NCBI GenBank assembly: GCA_006937955.1
Contig: SSNP01000155.1
Coordinates: forward strand, 784,364-848,363
Source: Pachypanchax playfairii
Taxonomy: Eukaryota > Chordata > Actinopteri > Cyprinodontiformes > Aplocheilidae
Direction of reading: 5' to 3'
Length of the DNA stretch: 64,000 bases
Below are positions 33,955 through 44,110 of this stretch, one piece after another (positions within the stretch are counted from its first letter, which is position 1; every line of letters begins with the position of its first letter). The notes beneath the pieces are model-generated. The model saw only the letters and a program-made list of their open reading frames with translations, ran no database searches and was not told the DNA's origin. Made by a program: the position numbers and the translations under genes.

Positions 33955-35069
33955 GTTTCAAGTTTATTTATTTATAAAGTGCCAGTTCATGACAAAGTCA
34001 TTTCAAGGCACTTCACAGAAAAATCAACCAATTAATAATAAAACATTTTCTATCTAAGGAACCAGCCGATTGGGCTGAATTGTTATTTCAGCACAATCCC
34101 CCATCCTGAGCAAGCACAATTGGCGACAGTGAAAAGGAACGACTCCCTTTTAACAGGAAGAAACCTCTAGCAGAACCCGGCTCAGGATGGGCGGCCTTCT
34201 GCCTCAGCCGACTGGGGTCTGAGCTGACAGGAAAGAGACACAGACAAACACCGATGTATTTTGGCCAGTCGTCATGTCTATAGAAAGATAAACAGTTAAT
34301 GGCAGCAGTAACAATCAAAGCAATAACAATTTGATGGCTCTAGTAGGAATATTTCATTGTTTGTTTATGTGAGATACACCCTCCTCAGAGGCAGCCAGAG
34401 CAAAGAAAGACAGCAGAGTGAAAAAATGTGGTCAGTATGTCCTCCAGCAGTCTAAACCTATAGCAGCATAACTAAAGGGAAAGCTCAGGAGAACCCAAGC
34501 TAACCCTGACTATAGGATTGTGTAAAAAGGAAAGTTTTAAGTCTATTCTTAAAACTACACAAGGTGTCTGCCTCACGGATAAAAAGTGGAAGCTGGTTCC
34601 ACAGGAGAGGAGCCTGATAATTAAAAGCTCTTCCTCCCATTCTACTTTTAGAAATTCTAGGAATTACAAGCAGACCTGCAGTCTGAGAGCGAAGTGTTCT
34701 GTTAGGAGCATATGGAACAATAAGATCTTTAATATAAGCTGGGGCTTGGTCGTTCAAGGCCTTATACGTCAAAAGTAAAACCTTAAACTTTATTCTAAAC
34801 CTTACAGGGAGCCAATGAAGTGATGCTAAAACAGGAGAAATATGATCTCTCCTTCTAACTCTCATCAGAACTCTGGCAGCAGCATTTTGGATCAGCTGGA
34901 GGCCTTTAACAGCACTATTAGAACACCCTGATAATAGAGAATTACAGTAATCAAGTCTAGAAGTAATAAATGCATGAACTAAAGTTTCTGCATCTCTTTG
35001 ATTCAAAATGCTCCTAATTTTAGCAACATTACGCAGGTGGAAGTAGGCCGTCCTGGTAACATGTTTTAT
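33955..35069 (-). mobile_element. L2-like LINE 3' end inserted in the hAT element
   Basis: A 5'-truncated LINE in minus orientation. Coding sequence lies at 35006-34500 and a ~550-bp 3' UTR contains CTTTTAACAGGAAGAAACCT and GGCTCAGGATGGGCGGCC, a block common in teleost L2-type elements. It ends with tandem TTGAAAC-like units at 33950-33965. AATTCAA occurs on both sides (33948-33954 and 35070-35076) and is a plausible target duplication, although the left copy overlaps the repeated tail. Confidence 0.8.
34500..35006 (-). pseudogene. L2-type reverse transcriptase C-terminus
   Basis: 168 codons remain open. The segment begins after the RT palm with ETLVHAFITSRLDYCNSLLS and continues GLQLIQNAAARVL, HISPVLASLHWLPVRFRIKF and LLTYKALNDQAPAYI. 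It ends with LWNQLPLFIREA and SFKNRLKTFLF. This is the conserved C-terminal domain of L2/CR1-group LINE proteins. The endonuclease and all catalytic RT blocks are missing because of 5' truncation at 35069, so it is non-functional despite the clean frame. The lack of stops suggests a fairly recent insertion. Confidence 0.88.
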
Positions 35070-35208
35070 AATTCAACGTCCTTTCAACAGTAACAAAAAT
35101 GCTTGTGGCATTTTTTTTTAAAGTGCGGGGGGTTGGGGGTGCGTCAACACGGCCGGAACATAAAAGGGGGTGCGTGGCAAAATAAGTTTGGGAACAGCTG
35201 GTCCATTT

Positions 35209-36392
35209 CAATCAGTCTCATTGCAGTATTTCTGAAAAGTCAGTATATACAGCCAATGTGAGCAAGATTTCTCTTTCACAGGTGAACGGATTCCCCAGGA
35301 CTCTGAGTTGCTGGATAACACCGTACCAGACGACATGCATCATGGTAAATATTCCAGAGGATGGCAGGATGGGCTCAGGTATCTAACAGGTTAGGAGAGA
35401 GACAGACCTGCAGGCGTGGACTGCACTTAAACAATGCTTGACAGGAACAGGTCAGTTCAGTGAGTAAAGCTAATGCTAACCACCAACAGGTAGTAGAAGT
35501 GGCCGATGCTACTTTCAGTTGGCTACAGAAGTCTACCAGTAAGCATTACTGTCTGTTACTTCAAGAACAAGTCCAAAGGGCAATCGAAACATCCAGGTTA
35601 AAGGAGTCATAAACTGTTTCTATAATGGATTCCCACGCTCTATAATAGTTGTACAGAACAATAAAAAAAACAAGTGAAAAAAATAGAAAAAGCCCCTTTT
35701 CTGACCATGTTTTATAAACACAATATTGTCTCAGGAGAAAACGTGCAATACTTTGGCAGTAGTGAATGGTTATTATTAAGAATGTCTAGCTCCAATCACG
35801 TGATTGGAAATTGGGCCCAGGTCTTCAACAGAGTTTCAAGTTCATCCATTCTGTTAGCAAAGAGATCTCGCATTTGTCAATATGACTGATGGAAGTGAAG
35901 GTTTAAACTTCCTCTTTCTCTCTCTTCACTCTGCTCCTGCTCTGCATCCATGTCTTCTTCTTTTGAGCTCATCAGGGATCCAGAGTTTCAATTTGAGGAT
36001 TATTTCAGCCTTTGAAATGTCAGTTGCTCTTTCTTGTAAACAAGTCTCTTGTTGCCATGGTTACGCATCATAACAAGTGGCAAAAAAGTGACACATCAAG
36101 CAAAAAACTCAATCAGCACAGCACTCAAATCAGAAGAAAAGTATTTAGAAAATATTTCCAGAAGAAAAAACTAGCAAGTAATACTCAAAAAGAACAAAAA
36201 AATGCTAGCAAATGCTAGCATAGTCACAGATGAAAAATGTTTATATTCATCTACTCCATTTTGGTTGTTTCCAAAAGTAATTCAATATTTTTATATTCAA
36301 AATTAAATTAAAAGAAGGAAAGGTAATGGAAACTGGGATAATATTGTTGGAAAAAGTTTAAATTAAACTCATAAAGCATTTATCCCTATATA
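35209..36392. other. mostly unannotated; one weak exon candidate
   Basis: At 35282-35344 a 63-bp segment has an acceptor (TTTCTCTTTCACAG) and a donor (CATGGTAAAT) and reads ERIPQDSELLDNTVPDDMHH in one frame on the plus strand. No partner exon or family was recognised. The rest is AT-rich; the last ~20 bp before the Tc1 (…KAFIPI in frame) belong to the interrupted LINE. Confidence 0.3.
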
Positions 36393-36591
36393 CAGTGGGG
36401 CAAAAAAGTATTTAGTCAGCCACCAATTGTGTAAGTTCTCCCACTTAAAAAGATCAGAGAGGCCTGTAATTTTCATCATAGGTATACCTCAACTATGAGA
36501 GACAAAATGAGGGAAAAAAATCCAGAAAATCACATTGTCTGATTTTTAAAGAATTTATTTGCAAATTATGGTGGAAAATAAGTATTTGGTC
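36393..36591 (+). repeat. Tc1 terminal inverted repeat (3' side of gene)
   Basis: It starts CAGTGGGGCAAAAAAGTATT and is the near-perfect reverse complement of 37796-37994. The inner direct repeat lies at about 36573-36591. Confidence 0.93.
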
Positions 36592-36608
36592 AATAACAAA
36601 AGTTAATC

Positions 36609-37631
36609 TCAATACTTTGTTATATAGCCTTTGTTGGCAATGACAGAGGTCAAACGTTTTCTGTAAGTCTTCACAAGGTTTTCACACACTGTTGCTGGTA
36701 TTTTGGCCCATTCCTCCATGCAGATCTCCTCTAGAGCAGTGATGTTTTGGGGCTGACGCTGGGCAACACGGACTTTCAACTCCCTCCAGAGATTTTCTAT
36801 GGGGCTGAGATCTGGAGACTGGCTAGGCCACTCCAGGACCTTGAAATGCTTCTTACGAAGCCACTCCTTCGTTGCCCGGGCGGTGTGTTTGGGATCATTG
36901 TCATGCTGAAAGACCCAGCCACGTCTCATTTTCAACGCCCTTGCTGATGGAAGGAGGTTTTCACTCAAAATCTTACGATACATGGCCCCATTCATTCTTT
37001 CCTTTACACGGATCAGTCGTCCTGGTCCCCTTGTAGAAAAACAGCCCCAAAGCATGATGTTTCCACCCCCATGCTTTACAGTAGGTATGGTGTTCTTTGG
37101 ATCCAACTCAGCATTCTTTCCCCTCCAAACACGACAAGTTGAGTTTCTACCAAAAAGTTCTATTTTGGTTTCATCTGACCATATGATGTTCTCCCAATCC
37201 TCTTCTGGATCATCCAAATGCTCTCTAGCAAACCGCAGACGGGCCTGGACGTGTCCTGGCTTCAGCAGGGGGACACGTCTGGCACTGCAGGATTTGAGTC
37301 CCTGGCGGCGTAGTGTGTTACTGATGGTAGCCTTTGTTACTTTGGTCCCAGCTCTCTGCAGGTCATTCACTAGGTCCCTCCGTGTGGTTCTGGGATTTTT
37401 GCTTACCGTTCTTGTGATCATTTTGACCCCACGGGGTGAGATCTTGCGTGGAGCCCCAGATCGAGGGAGATTATCAGTGGTCTTGTATGTCTTCCATTTT
37501 CTAATAATTGCTCCCACAGTTGATTTCTTCACACCAAGCTGCTTACCTATTGCAGATTCAGTCTTCCCAGCCTGGTGAAGGTCTACAATTTTGTTTCTGG
37601 TGTCCTTTGACAGCTCTTTGGTCTTGGCCAT
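36609..37631 (-). CDS. Tc1 transposase, full length (340 aa)
   Basis: The protein cuts the element out and inserts it at TA in the nucleus. The start is the first ATG in frame (MAKTKELSKDTRNKI), and 340 residues equal the usual family length. Residues 1-55 and about 70-120 form the two helix-turn-helix units of the paired-like binding domain. They are separated by a basic RSGAPRK linker (57-63) like the GRPR/AT-hook element. The catalytic DD34E triad is complete: D153 (WSDETK), D244 (QHDNDPKH) and E279 (SPIENLW), with 34 residues between the last two. A Gly-rich KHGGGNIMLWG box lies at 187-197. There is no stop, frameshift or missing catalytic residue. Because the terminal repeats are also intact, activity is possible, but that is inferred and not shown. 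Confidence 0.97.
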   Translation of the reverse strand: MAKTKELSKDTRNKIVDLHQAGKTESAIGKQLGVKKSTVGAIIRKWKTYKTTDNLPRSGAPRKISPRGVKMITRTVSKNPRTTRRDLVNDLQRAGTKVTKATISNTLRRQGLKSCSARRVPLLKPGHVQARLRFAREHLDDPEEDWENIIWSDETKIELFGRNSTCRVWRGKNAELDPKNTIPTVKHGGGNIMLWGCFSTRGPGRLIRVKERMNGAMYRKILSENLLPSARALKMRRGWVFQHDNDPKHTARATKEWLRKKHFKVLEWPSQSPDLSPIENLWRELKVRVAQRQPQNITALEEICMEEWAKIPATVCENLVKTYRKRLTSVIANKGYITKY

Positions 37632-37795
37632 AGTGGAGTTTGGAGCGTGACTGTTTGAGGTTGTGGACAGGTGTCTTTTATACTGATAACGAGTTCACAC
37701 AGGTGCCATTAATACAGGTAACGAGTGGAGGACCGAGGAGCCTCTTAAAGAAGTTACAGGTCTGTGAAAGCCAGAAATCTTACTTGTTTGTAGGT

Positions 37796-37994
37796 GACCA
37801 AATACTTATTTTCCACCATAATTTGCAAATAAATTCTTTAAAAATCAGACAATGTGATTTTCTGGATTTTTTTTCCTCATTTTGTCTCTCATAGTTGAGG
37901 TATACCTATGATGAAAATTACAGGCCTCTCTGATCTTTTTAAGTGGGAGAACTTACACAATTGGTGGCTGACTAAATACTTTTTTGCCCCACTG
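37796..37994 (+). repeat. Tc1 terminal inverted repeat (5' side of gene)
   Basis: It ends GCCCCACTG before TA and mirrors 36393-36591. Between it and the ATG at 37631 lie about 165 bp that must hold the element's promoter. Confidence 0.93.
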
Positions 37995-37996
37995 TA

Positions 37997-38936
37997 TACG
38001 GATGGATCAAAAGAGACAGGTAAAGAAAAAACTGGATTTTCTTTCTGGATTCCAAAATTAGGTAAATATAATAAAAGTAGAACATTTAATAATCTATCAA
38101 TATACACAGTGGAAATGTTAGCTACATAATTTAGTTTACAGTGGATAGAACAAAATGGAATTAAAAAAGTAATACATGCTCAGATTCAATGTCAGTTTTA
38201 TTATCAATTAAAGCAATATCAGCAGATAAAAGACCAGATATTTTATATGAAATGTATGAATGTTTATTTAGATTAATAATGAAAAATTCAGAAGTTAGAT
38301 TTATGTGGGTTCCAACACATAGAGGGGTAGAGGGTAATGAAATAGCTGATTATTATGCAAAGCAGGCAACAAAACTAAATACTGTGATAGAAGTACCATT
38401 TTGTGTGGCAGAAATGAAAGCAGTTTTTAAGAAACAGATAATGGATGAATGGCAGAAAAGAGAAAGGAAGGCATTTATATAGCATGAGTTGAAAGGTAGG
38501 TTGAATGAAAAATATTCAAATGAATAACAGAAATCAAGTAATAATATCGAGGATGATAATGGGTCATACAGCTTTAAATAGTACACTTTATTTAATAGGT
38601 AAGCATAATACAGGATTGTGTGATTGCGGGAATGATAGGGAAACGATGGAACATGTATTATGTTATTTTAGAAAGTATGTATTAAATGGGAAAATATTAC
38701 ATAAAAAATTAAAAGTTAAAGGATATACAAAATTTAATTTAAAGAATCTGTTAAATGGAGAGATAGATATTTATAGAGCAGTACTAGAATTCTTGAGGAA
38801 AAGTGGAATAATAAATAGAATTTAAAGAAAAATATTTATAGGATACGCCCCACTTCGACTCCCACTCCCATACAATAGGTGGCGGAAATGCACCTAAAGT
38901 TGGTTGCCACCCACCAGTAAAACAAAGAGAAGAAGA
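37997..38936 (+). pseudogene. LINE C-terminus: RNase H and CCHC-like region
   Basis: Directly after the Tc1 the plus strand reads YTDGSKETGKEKTGFSFWIP, the start of an RNase H domain. Across a frameshift near 38130-38190 it continues RPDILYEMYECLF and WVPTHRGVEGNEIADYYAKQ, the last RNase H block. A TAG at 38480-38482 breaks the frame. A further segment (VIISRMIMGHTALN, GLCDCGNDRETMEHVLCYF) carries the Cys/His motif found after RNase H in I-group LINEs. The 3' UTR ends near AATAGGTGGCGGAAATGC and GAAGAAGAGG (about 38936). The endonuclease and RT are not seen left of the Tc1. The clade (I/Nimb-like) is inferred. Confidence 0.8.
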
Positions 38937-39010
38937 GGGGCAGCATTGCATGCAGCTCTTCTTGACACCAGCAGTTAATCTGGAAGAATGATCGGAAGCA
39001 CCAGTCTCTG

Positions 39011-39287
39011 TGAGAGCTTATACTGCACTAGTGTGAATGAGAGCTTATACTAGTGGGAATGAAAGATAATACTTGTCTGTATGAGAGCTTATACTGTATA
39101 AGCTCTCATTCACACTAGTACGAGACTCTAATTCACAATAGTATAAGCTCTAATTCATACTAGTATAAGCTCTCATACAGACAAGTATTATCTCTCATTC
39201 ACACTAGTATAAGCTCTCATACAGACAAGTATTATCTCTCATTCACACTAGTATAAGCTCTCATTCACAATAGTATAAGCTCTCACA
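39011..39287. repeat. 22-bp minisatellite in inverted arrangement
   Basis: Units such as TATAAGCTCTCATTCACACT are repeated at 22/44-bp spacing at 39097-39287. The same units occur in the opposite orientation at 39011-39093. The two halves meet at a 25-bp palindrome (GAGAGCTTATA, CTG, TATAAGCTCTC; centre 39095). The left arm pairs with about 39208-39287 over some 80 bp. Confidence 0.9.
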
Positions 39288-39389
39288 CAGATTAGTGCAG
39301 CTTTTTGGTATGTGTGAGGGAAATTTCAGGTGCATGTACCTATGTGTGATTTTATAAATTTTGAGTATGCAAGAAAATATTGTTAGGGG

Positions 39390-40051
39390 CAGGGCTTGAC
39401 ATTAACACCCGCCAACCCACCAAATGTGGGTGAATTTCAGCAGTGGCGGGTGACGCAGCCACTCCGACTAGCCACTTTTGGCGGGCTGAATTTTATATAC
39501 ATTTTTTTATTGTAGTTTTCTCAAATGACATCTGAAATAATAAACGAATTGCAATGTGAGACTAAGACACTACAACTCCCATGAGCACTGCCTGCGCACA
39601 GTGTTTGCTCATTGGTCCATTCGTGATCAACGTCACTTTAGACAGCCGGTCCCTGTGGACAACAGTTGTGAAGTAGTGGGGGTGATAATGTGGCGGCACA
39701 TTCAAGGCGTCAGGAAACCTGAAGAGCAAACAAAAAGAAAAAATGAAGATGAAACGAAGGAAGGAGAGACAAAGAAAAAGAAAAGGTCGTTTAACGAAAA
39801 GTGGAAGACAGCAGGTCGAGAATGATTATTGTATGACCCAGGGGAGAATGTGTGTACAAGGGTCATTTACATTTAAAAAGGTTGTAAATCTAGGTCAAGT
39901 AAACTTTACCACGCCATAGTCAGCTTTAATCATATTAAACATAATTTCTCAACAACAAAATTGTGGCTAGTGAAAATGCTGAGTGGCTAGTAACTTTGGA
40001 AAACCACTAGCCACAGTGGCTGGTGAACAGAAAAGTTAATGTCAAGCCCTG
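39390..40051 (+). mobile_element. hAT deletion derivative with perfect 8-bp duplication
   Basis: The termini CAGGGCTTGACATTAAC and GTTAATGTCAAGCCCTG are exact inverted repeats. The flanks GTTAGGGG at 39382-39389 and 40052-40059 are identical. Subterminal GGCTAGT and CACTAGCCAC repeats occur at both ends. Only the start of a transposase gene is left inside, so it needs a helper. Confidence 0.95.
39690..39825 (+). pseudogene. N-terminal remnant of hAT transposase
   Basis: A basic stretch (PEEQTKRKNEDETKEGETKK) is followed by KKKRSFNEKWKTAGRE and a TGA at 39823-39825. In the same frame LLYDPGENV follows. The pattern of basic tail, SFN/F..W and then L.YD resembles the start of the TTF-type zinc finger domain found in ZNF862-like hAT proteins. 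The Cys/His core and catalytic domain are absent because of internal deletion. Assignment to a hAT subgroup is tentative. Confidence 0.5.
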
Positions 40052-40059
40052 GTTAGGGG

Positions 40060-43000
40060 TGTATGCATACTTTTAGTAGTGTGAGTGAAACATACATTTT
40101 GTCCTATATGGTACCTCATACAACAGTCTTGTAGTCTACACAACAGTGAAGAAGATGAGAACTTTTAAAACCCGACGCGTATATTTTCTTTGAGGTAAGC
40201 TTTTTTAATTGGCTCGGTGGATGATGTTGCATTGAGGATGTTGCAACGTTAGCTCCACTAGCTTTGCTAGCCGCATTAGCACGAGTTCCGGTGTTAGTTT
40301 ATAGTCATATTAAATCCCTATGATATTATCTTAAACTCGTTCATGGAGTGGAGGTGACCACTTACTGCATACAGAAAACAGCCCATGATCATGTCACTCT
40401 TTCTTCAGTGTCTGCCGTTCTGATCAGCTTATTTAATTACATAACGTTTTATTTAATAACGTATTGTCCGTCTTGCTTTTATACTGTTTGCGTGCTCACA
40501 ATACAGAAATGCGCTCTCGTCATGTTCCTTTTTACACACAAGTAACAACTTCATGACTCCCCACCGGGAAGAAGCCCAGGGGAAACCCCAGGACACTATG
40601 GAGTGGCCACATTCGGCTCTCCTGGTCCCAACCCTGCTTGCTGTCCTGTCCCTGCAGCTAAATATTAAAATAGGGTGAATTAAATACAAAAAAAAGGAGC
40701 ATCCAGGATTTGTTTATTTGCTCCTTTTTACTCTTTTTTTAATCCGCAGTCATTATAATAAAGCAAATCTTGGGCTCGTTGATTGGTAGATTAATAAGAC
40801 CACAGCCTTACCATTTGAACTGGAGGCAAGTCTCTGATTGCTGATCCCTCATTGCTTGGTCCGATGTTGGGAGAACAAAAACATTTGCTTGTTGACTTTG
40901 GCAATCAACAACAGAGCAACTTGCATGTGCTCGTTTCTTCATTTTCTGTACTCCAAACACAGATTCAGTAATGACAGCGCTCAACTGAATAAGAGGAGGA
41001 GAGGGGTGGGGCGGGCTTGCAGCGGCATTGGTCTGTGGTGTCTATATATGGTATATCCTGCCAGTTTGACATCAAGACTGGGGAGAAATGAAGATCTTGT
41101 GTATGAGTGTGCGTGCACATCGCTGGTTAGAGAAGCTCAAGGTGGTCTACAGATTTGCACTGGACTGAGTGCTGGCTCAGCCTTAAAATCGGGTGGAGAC
41201 AGGTGCATCAGATGATGGTAATGTCAAACTCACACGTCATTCAAATGACTACTTGCACCTACCTCGGCTGTGTGCATGACAAGTTGCCTTCATTTTGATA
41301 CCAAAAGTTTACAAAATAGTCTTGTTGTTGCTGATATACATTCAGTTTAATAAGACTTTTTTCTTTTCATGAAAGCCTTTTGTTGATGTGTTTTCTAAGT
41401 TTTATTTGCATTTCCTGTATTTGTATCTTTATGTTTGTACAGTGCTTTGTGATTTTTCACTAGCCAGCTCTAAAGATCTGGTGATCTAAAGTCCATCAAT
41501 CCCAAAGAGAGGGTCACGTGCATGTAAGGAGAGCACTTCCAGATGCTCTGATCTGTCAAACTAGTAAGAAGAGAGCTCCTTCAGTGAAGGTCTGCTTTGT
41601 TATAAAATAATCACCAGGACAAACTGGCTGATTGGTCATCATGGAGTCCTAAAATACAGATACTGTATACTCATTATGTTGGATGAGGTAAGTATAGCAA
41701 AGAAGAAGAGGGAAAGTTAACCATTTATTGAGTCAAGTCTCTTCAGGTCAGTCACATGACTTTGTTGTCATAAAGTCTTGAGGATAGTTAGAGTAATGAC
41801 ATTATTCAGTGTCAAAGACAGTGGTGACAATTTAATCTTAGTGAGGTCAAAATAGAGCTTTCTTTCACATCAAGGTGCCAGTCAGAATTTTTGAATACTT
41901 CTGTCAGAAAGGTGCTATGTCAAACTTCTGTCAGTGTAAAAGTCTTTTAAAAAAAACAGTATATGCATGAACAGTTGGTACATTTTTACGATTGTTTTGA
42001 TTTTAAAAGTCAGAATCCATTTCATGAGAGGGCCCCTCTGCAACTAGCTGTTAGTTCATTTGTCTTGTCACACATTCACCAAACGGATGTTGTTCTTGGA
42101 GCAAGCTGCAACAGGTTAGATATTGAAAGTTCATAAACTTTTCATGGGAACCTGATTGTCGGAACTACCTTTAAAGTAAACAAGAGACTGCTCTTTGCAT
42201 TATTATACACACTCTGCAGAACAATAAAAAAGTACTGTCATCTGTGTGTGCTTTTCATCTGCATTTTGTTTTCTGTACAATCTCCAACTGCAGCAGAGTC
42301 TTTTACAGAGAAGAAATCAGCTTTCTTTACATTAGTTGCATGTATTTTTAATGTCTAGATCTGTGACAACCAGTGAGCCTCCATCTGCAACCCACACATG
42401 AGGTGAGGAGGACTTTTTTTCTTTTTGTCAAAATAGTGGAAGTGTTATTTTTTTCTCTGAAATTAGTGCCAGAACATTTATTACATTTCAAAAAGTCTAT
42501 ATCAAGTAGGTACAAATATTAATTGAGGAGTTTCATGCATGAAACGTTTTGAACAATCATGTTACATTCTATTGAATATTGGACTTGTCAAGTTTAATTT
42601 AGTGCCTTGGAGTGGTGACAATCATTGGATCTGACTTATCAGAAATTAAAACTCTTATCTTAGCTATGAAGCAGCTGGTTTTTAAAGAGTGAGAAACTTA
42701 ATTCATTTGATGGCTCCAGAAAACTGCTTCATTTGCTGAGCTATTCAAACAATGATTAGATATCCCAAAGTCACTGAGTTATTACCTGGGACGACTTTCT
42801 AAAACTCAATGAGAAATTTAAAAACTTCCTCCCCATTTTTAATCATATTTTTTTCTGTTCTTTCAAACATGCATTATCTGCCTTTGGAGCTTTAATTGGG
42901 AAAGACTATTGAGGCTCTCAGAGCAGTGAAGGGAAACTTAAGAAGTATTTAGTTGTTAACTGAATCAGGTCAAAAGATCATGTCCAGCTTGACTTTCTCT

Positions 43001-43204
43001 CTCATATGAAGACAGGTATTTTGACAACGTCTAATAGATGTCTAAATAAAAAACAGATAAGCCTGATAATCCCAGGATGGCTTCTGTCTCTTCAGAACTT
43101 TTAATTTATTTAATCAGAATCAGTTTTTGCCCAGTATCATTTGCACAAGGTGCAGAAAAGTCTGAGATTGTGAGCTATGGGGGAAGGGGGTTGGTGTATT
43201 TCCA
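40060..43204. other. largely no recognised feature
   Basis: About 3 kb of mostly unique-looking sequence apart from the short repeat at 41017-41140. No convincing exons or terminal repeats were found. Confidence 0.45.
41017..41140 (+). repeat. dispersed repeat, partner at 47728-47835
   Basis: The segments share TATATGGTATATCCTGC, GTTTGAC, GGGGAGAAAT, GTGTATGAGTGTGC and flanking variants in the same order and orientation, at about 85 % identity by eye. Class unknown. Confidence 0.6.
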
Positions 43205-44110
43205 ACTCCAATTCAACTTTATTTATAAGCACTTTAAAACAACCAGCACTGGATCAAAGTGCTGTACATTATATATTTAGATAAACAAATACAAAAAAAC
43301 AGCCCTATCTAATAAATAATCTAAAAACATAAAATCAAACAAATTAAAATAAGCTTTAAGCAACATCTCACATGGTGTAAAAAGCCTGGGAGAAGAGATG
43401 TGTCTTTAAAAGAGATTTAAAAAACATGAAGAGACGAGGCCTGTCTGATCATTCCACAGTCTGGGAGCTGCTACAGCAAAAGCAAGATCTCCTCTAATGC
43501 CACTGGTACCTAGTCAGCCCCGTCCAACTCACCCAGACACAGCTCGTATTGTGCTGTGTTTCCATTGTGTTTACTCATTTTTTAATTGTAACACAAGCAG
43601 TAACAACAACAAACTTTTTCAAACTTTTTTGCTGTTTAACTTCTGGCTCTTTTCACCACACCAATCAGAGGCCAGCAGTGAAGAGGTGTGCATGCTAGCA
43701 TCATTATCTGTCATAGCTAATCAGTGTACAACAGATGCCGCAGGCCGACTCAGCCCTGGTCGTACCTACCAAACAAATGCGGCTCTCAGCCCCAAAAATG
43801 AATAGTGGGAATACTCTCAGACCGCGCCGAGTGGAGCCGGGTGGGGCTGGGCGGGGCTGAGTGGGTACCAGTGGAAAACCGCCATAAGTTTATGCCTTGT
43901 CCTGAGAACACTCAGGAGCAGCTGATCAGCTGGCTTGAGTGAGAAGGTTGGAGTATTAGGCTGTGGAAGCTCAGACAAATAGGATCGGGGAAGCCCAGCT
44001 TCATAAGCAAATAAAAGAACTTTAAAATGAATCCTAAAAGAAACGGTTAGCCAGTGAAGTGAGTTTAAAATAGAGGAAATGTGTTCTATTTTGCTAGTTC
44101 CAGTTAAGAG
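43205..44110 (-). mobile_element. L2-like LINE 3' part, split by a MITE
   Basis: On the minus strand QAAARLLTGTSKIEHISSIL, NSLHWLTVSFRIHFKVLLFA and YEAGLPRSYLSELP are the C-terminal block of L2-type RT, more diverged than the copy at 34500-35006. Beyond the MITE the element continues to a 3' end with CAACTTTATTTATAAGCACT on the plus strand (43215 onward). The protein frame is lost beyond the MITE. Confidence 0.75.
43498..43884. mobile_element. MITE inserted in the L2-like LINE
   Basis: The left end CCACTGGTACCTAGTCAGCC and the right end GGGGCTGAGTGGGTACCAGT are inverted repeats; the left end has lost a few bases. TAA lies on both sides (43495-43497 and 43885-43887), a Harbinger-like duplication. 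The LINE sequence continues across the site. Related to 4445-4755. Confidence 0.75.

Larger units (their letters stand above)
33360..35200 (+). mobile_element. hAT transposon remnant, split by a LINE
   Basis: The left end CAGGGATTCCCAAAGTGTGG and the reverse complement of the right end (CAGCTGTTCCCAAACTTAT) are imperfect inverted repeats of the hAT type; a GCACCCC block lies inside each. The flanks GTCTATTT (33352-33359) and GTCCATTT (35201-35208) are an 8-bp duplication with one change. A short open frame at 33616-33882, rich in Lys, Glu and Asp, may be the N-terminal remnant of the transposase. Most of the original interior is gone. Confidence 0.8.
36393..37994 (-). mobile_element. complete Tc1 transposon, IR/DR type, intact
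   Basis: A 1602-bp element flanked by TA at 36391-36392 and 37995-37996. The terminal inverted repeats are 199 bp (36393-36591 and 37796-37994) and each holds an outer and an inner direct repeat, AAAAAAGTATTTAGTCA and GAAAATAAGTATTTGGTCA, the arrangement recognised by IR/DR Tc1 transposases. It encodes one full transposase and sits inside a LINE. The termini match a Tc1 family that is widespread in fish. Confidence 0.97.

Noticed and set aside
39011..39287. CRISPR-like spaced repeats
   Set aside because: Units are contiguous, inverted and lack unique spacers, and the DNA is vertebrate.
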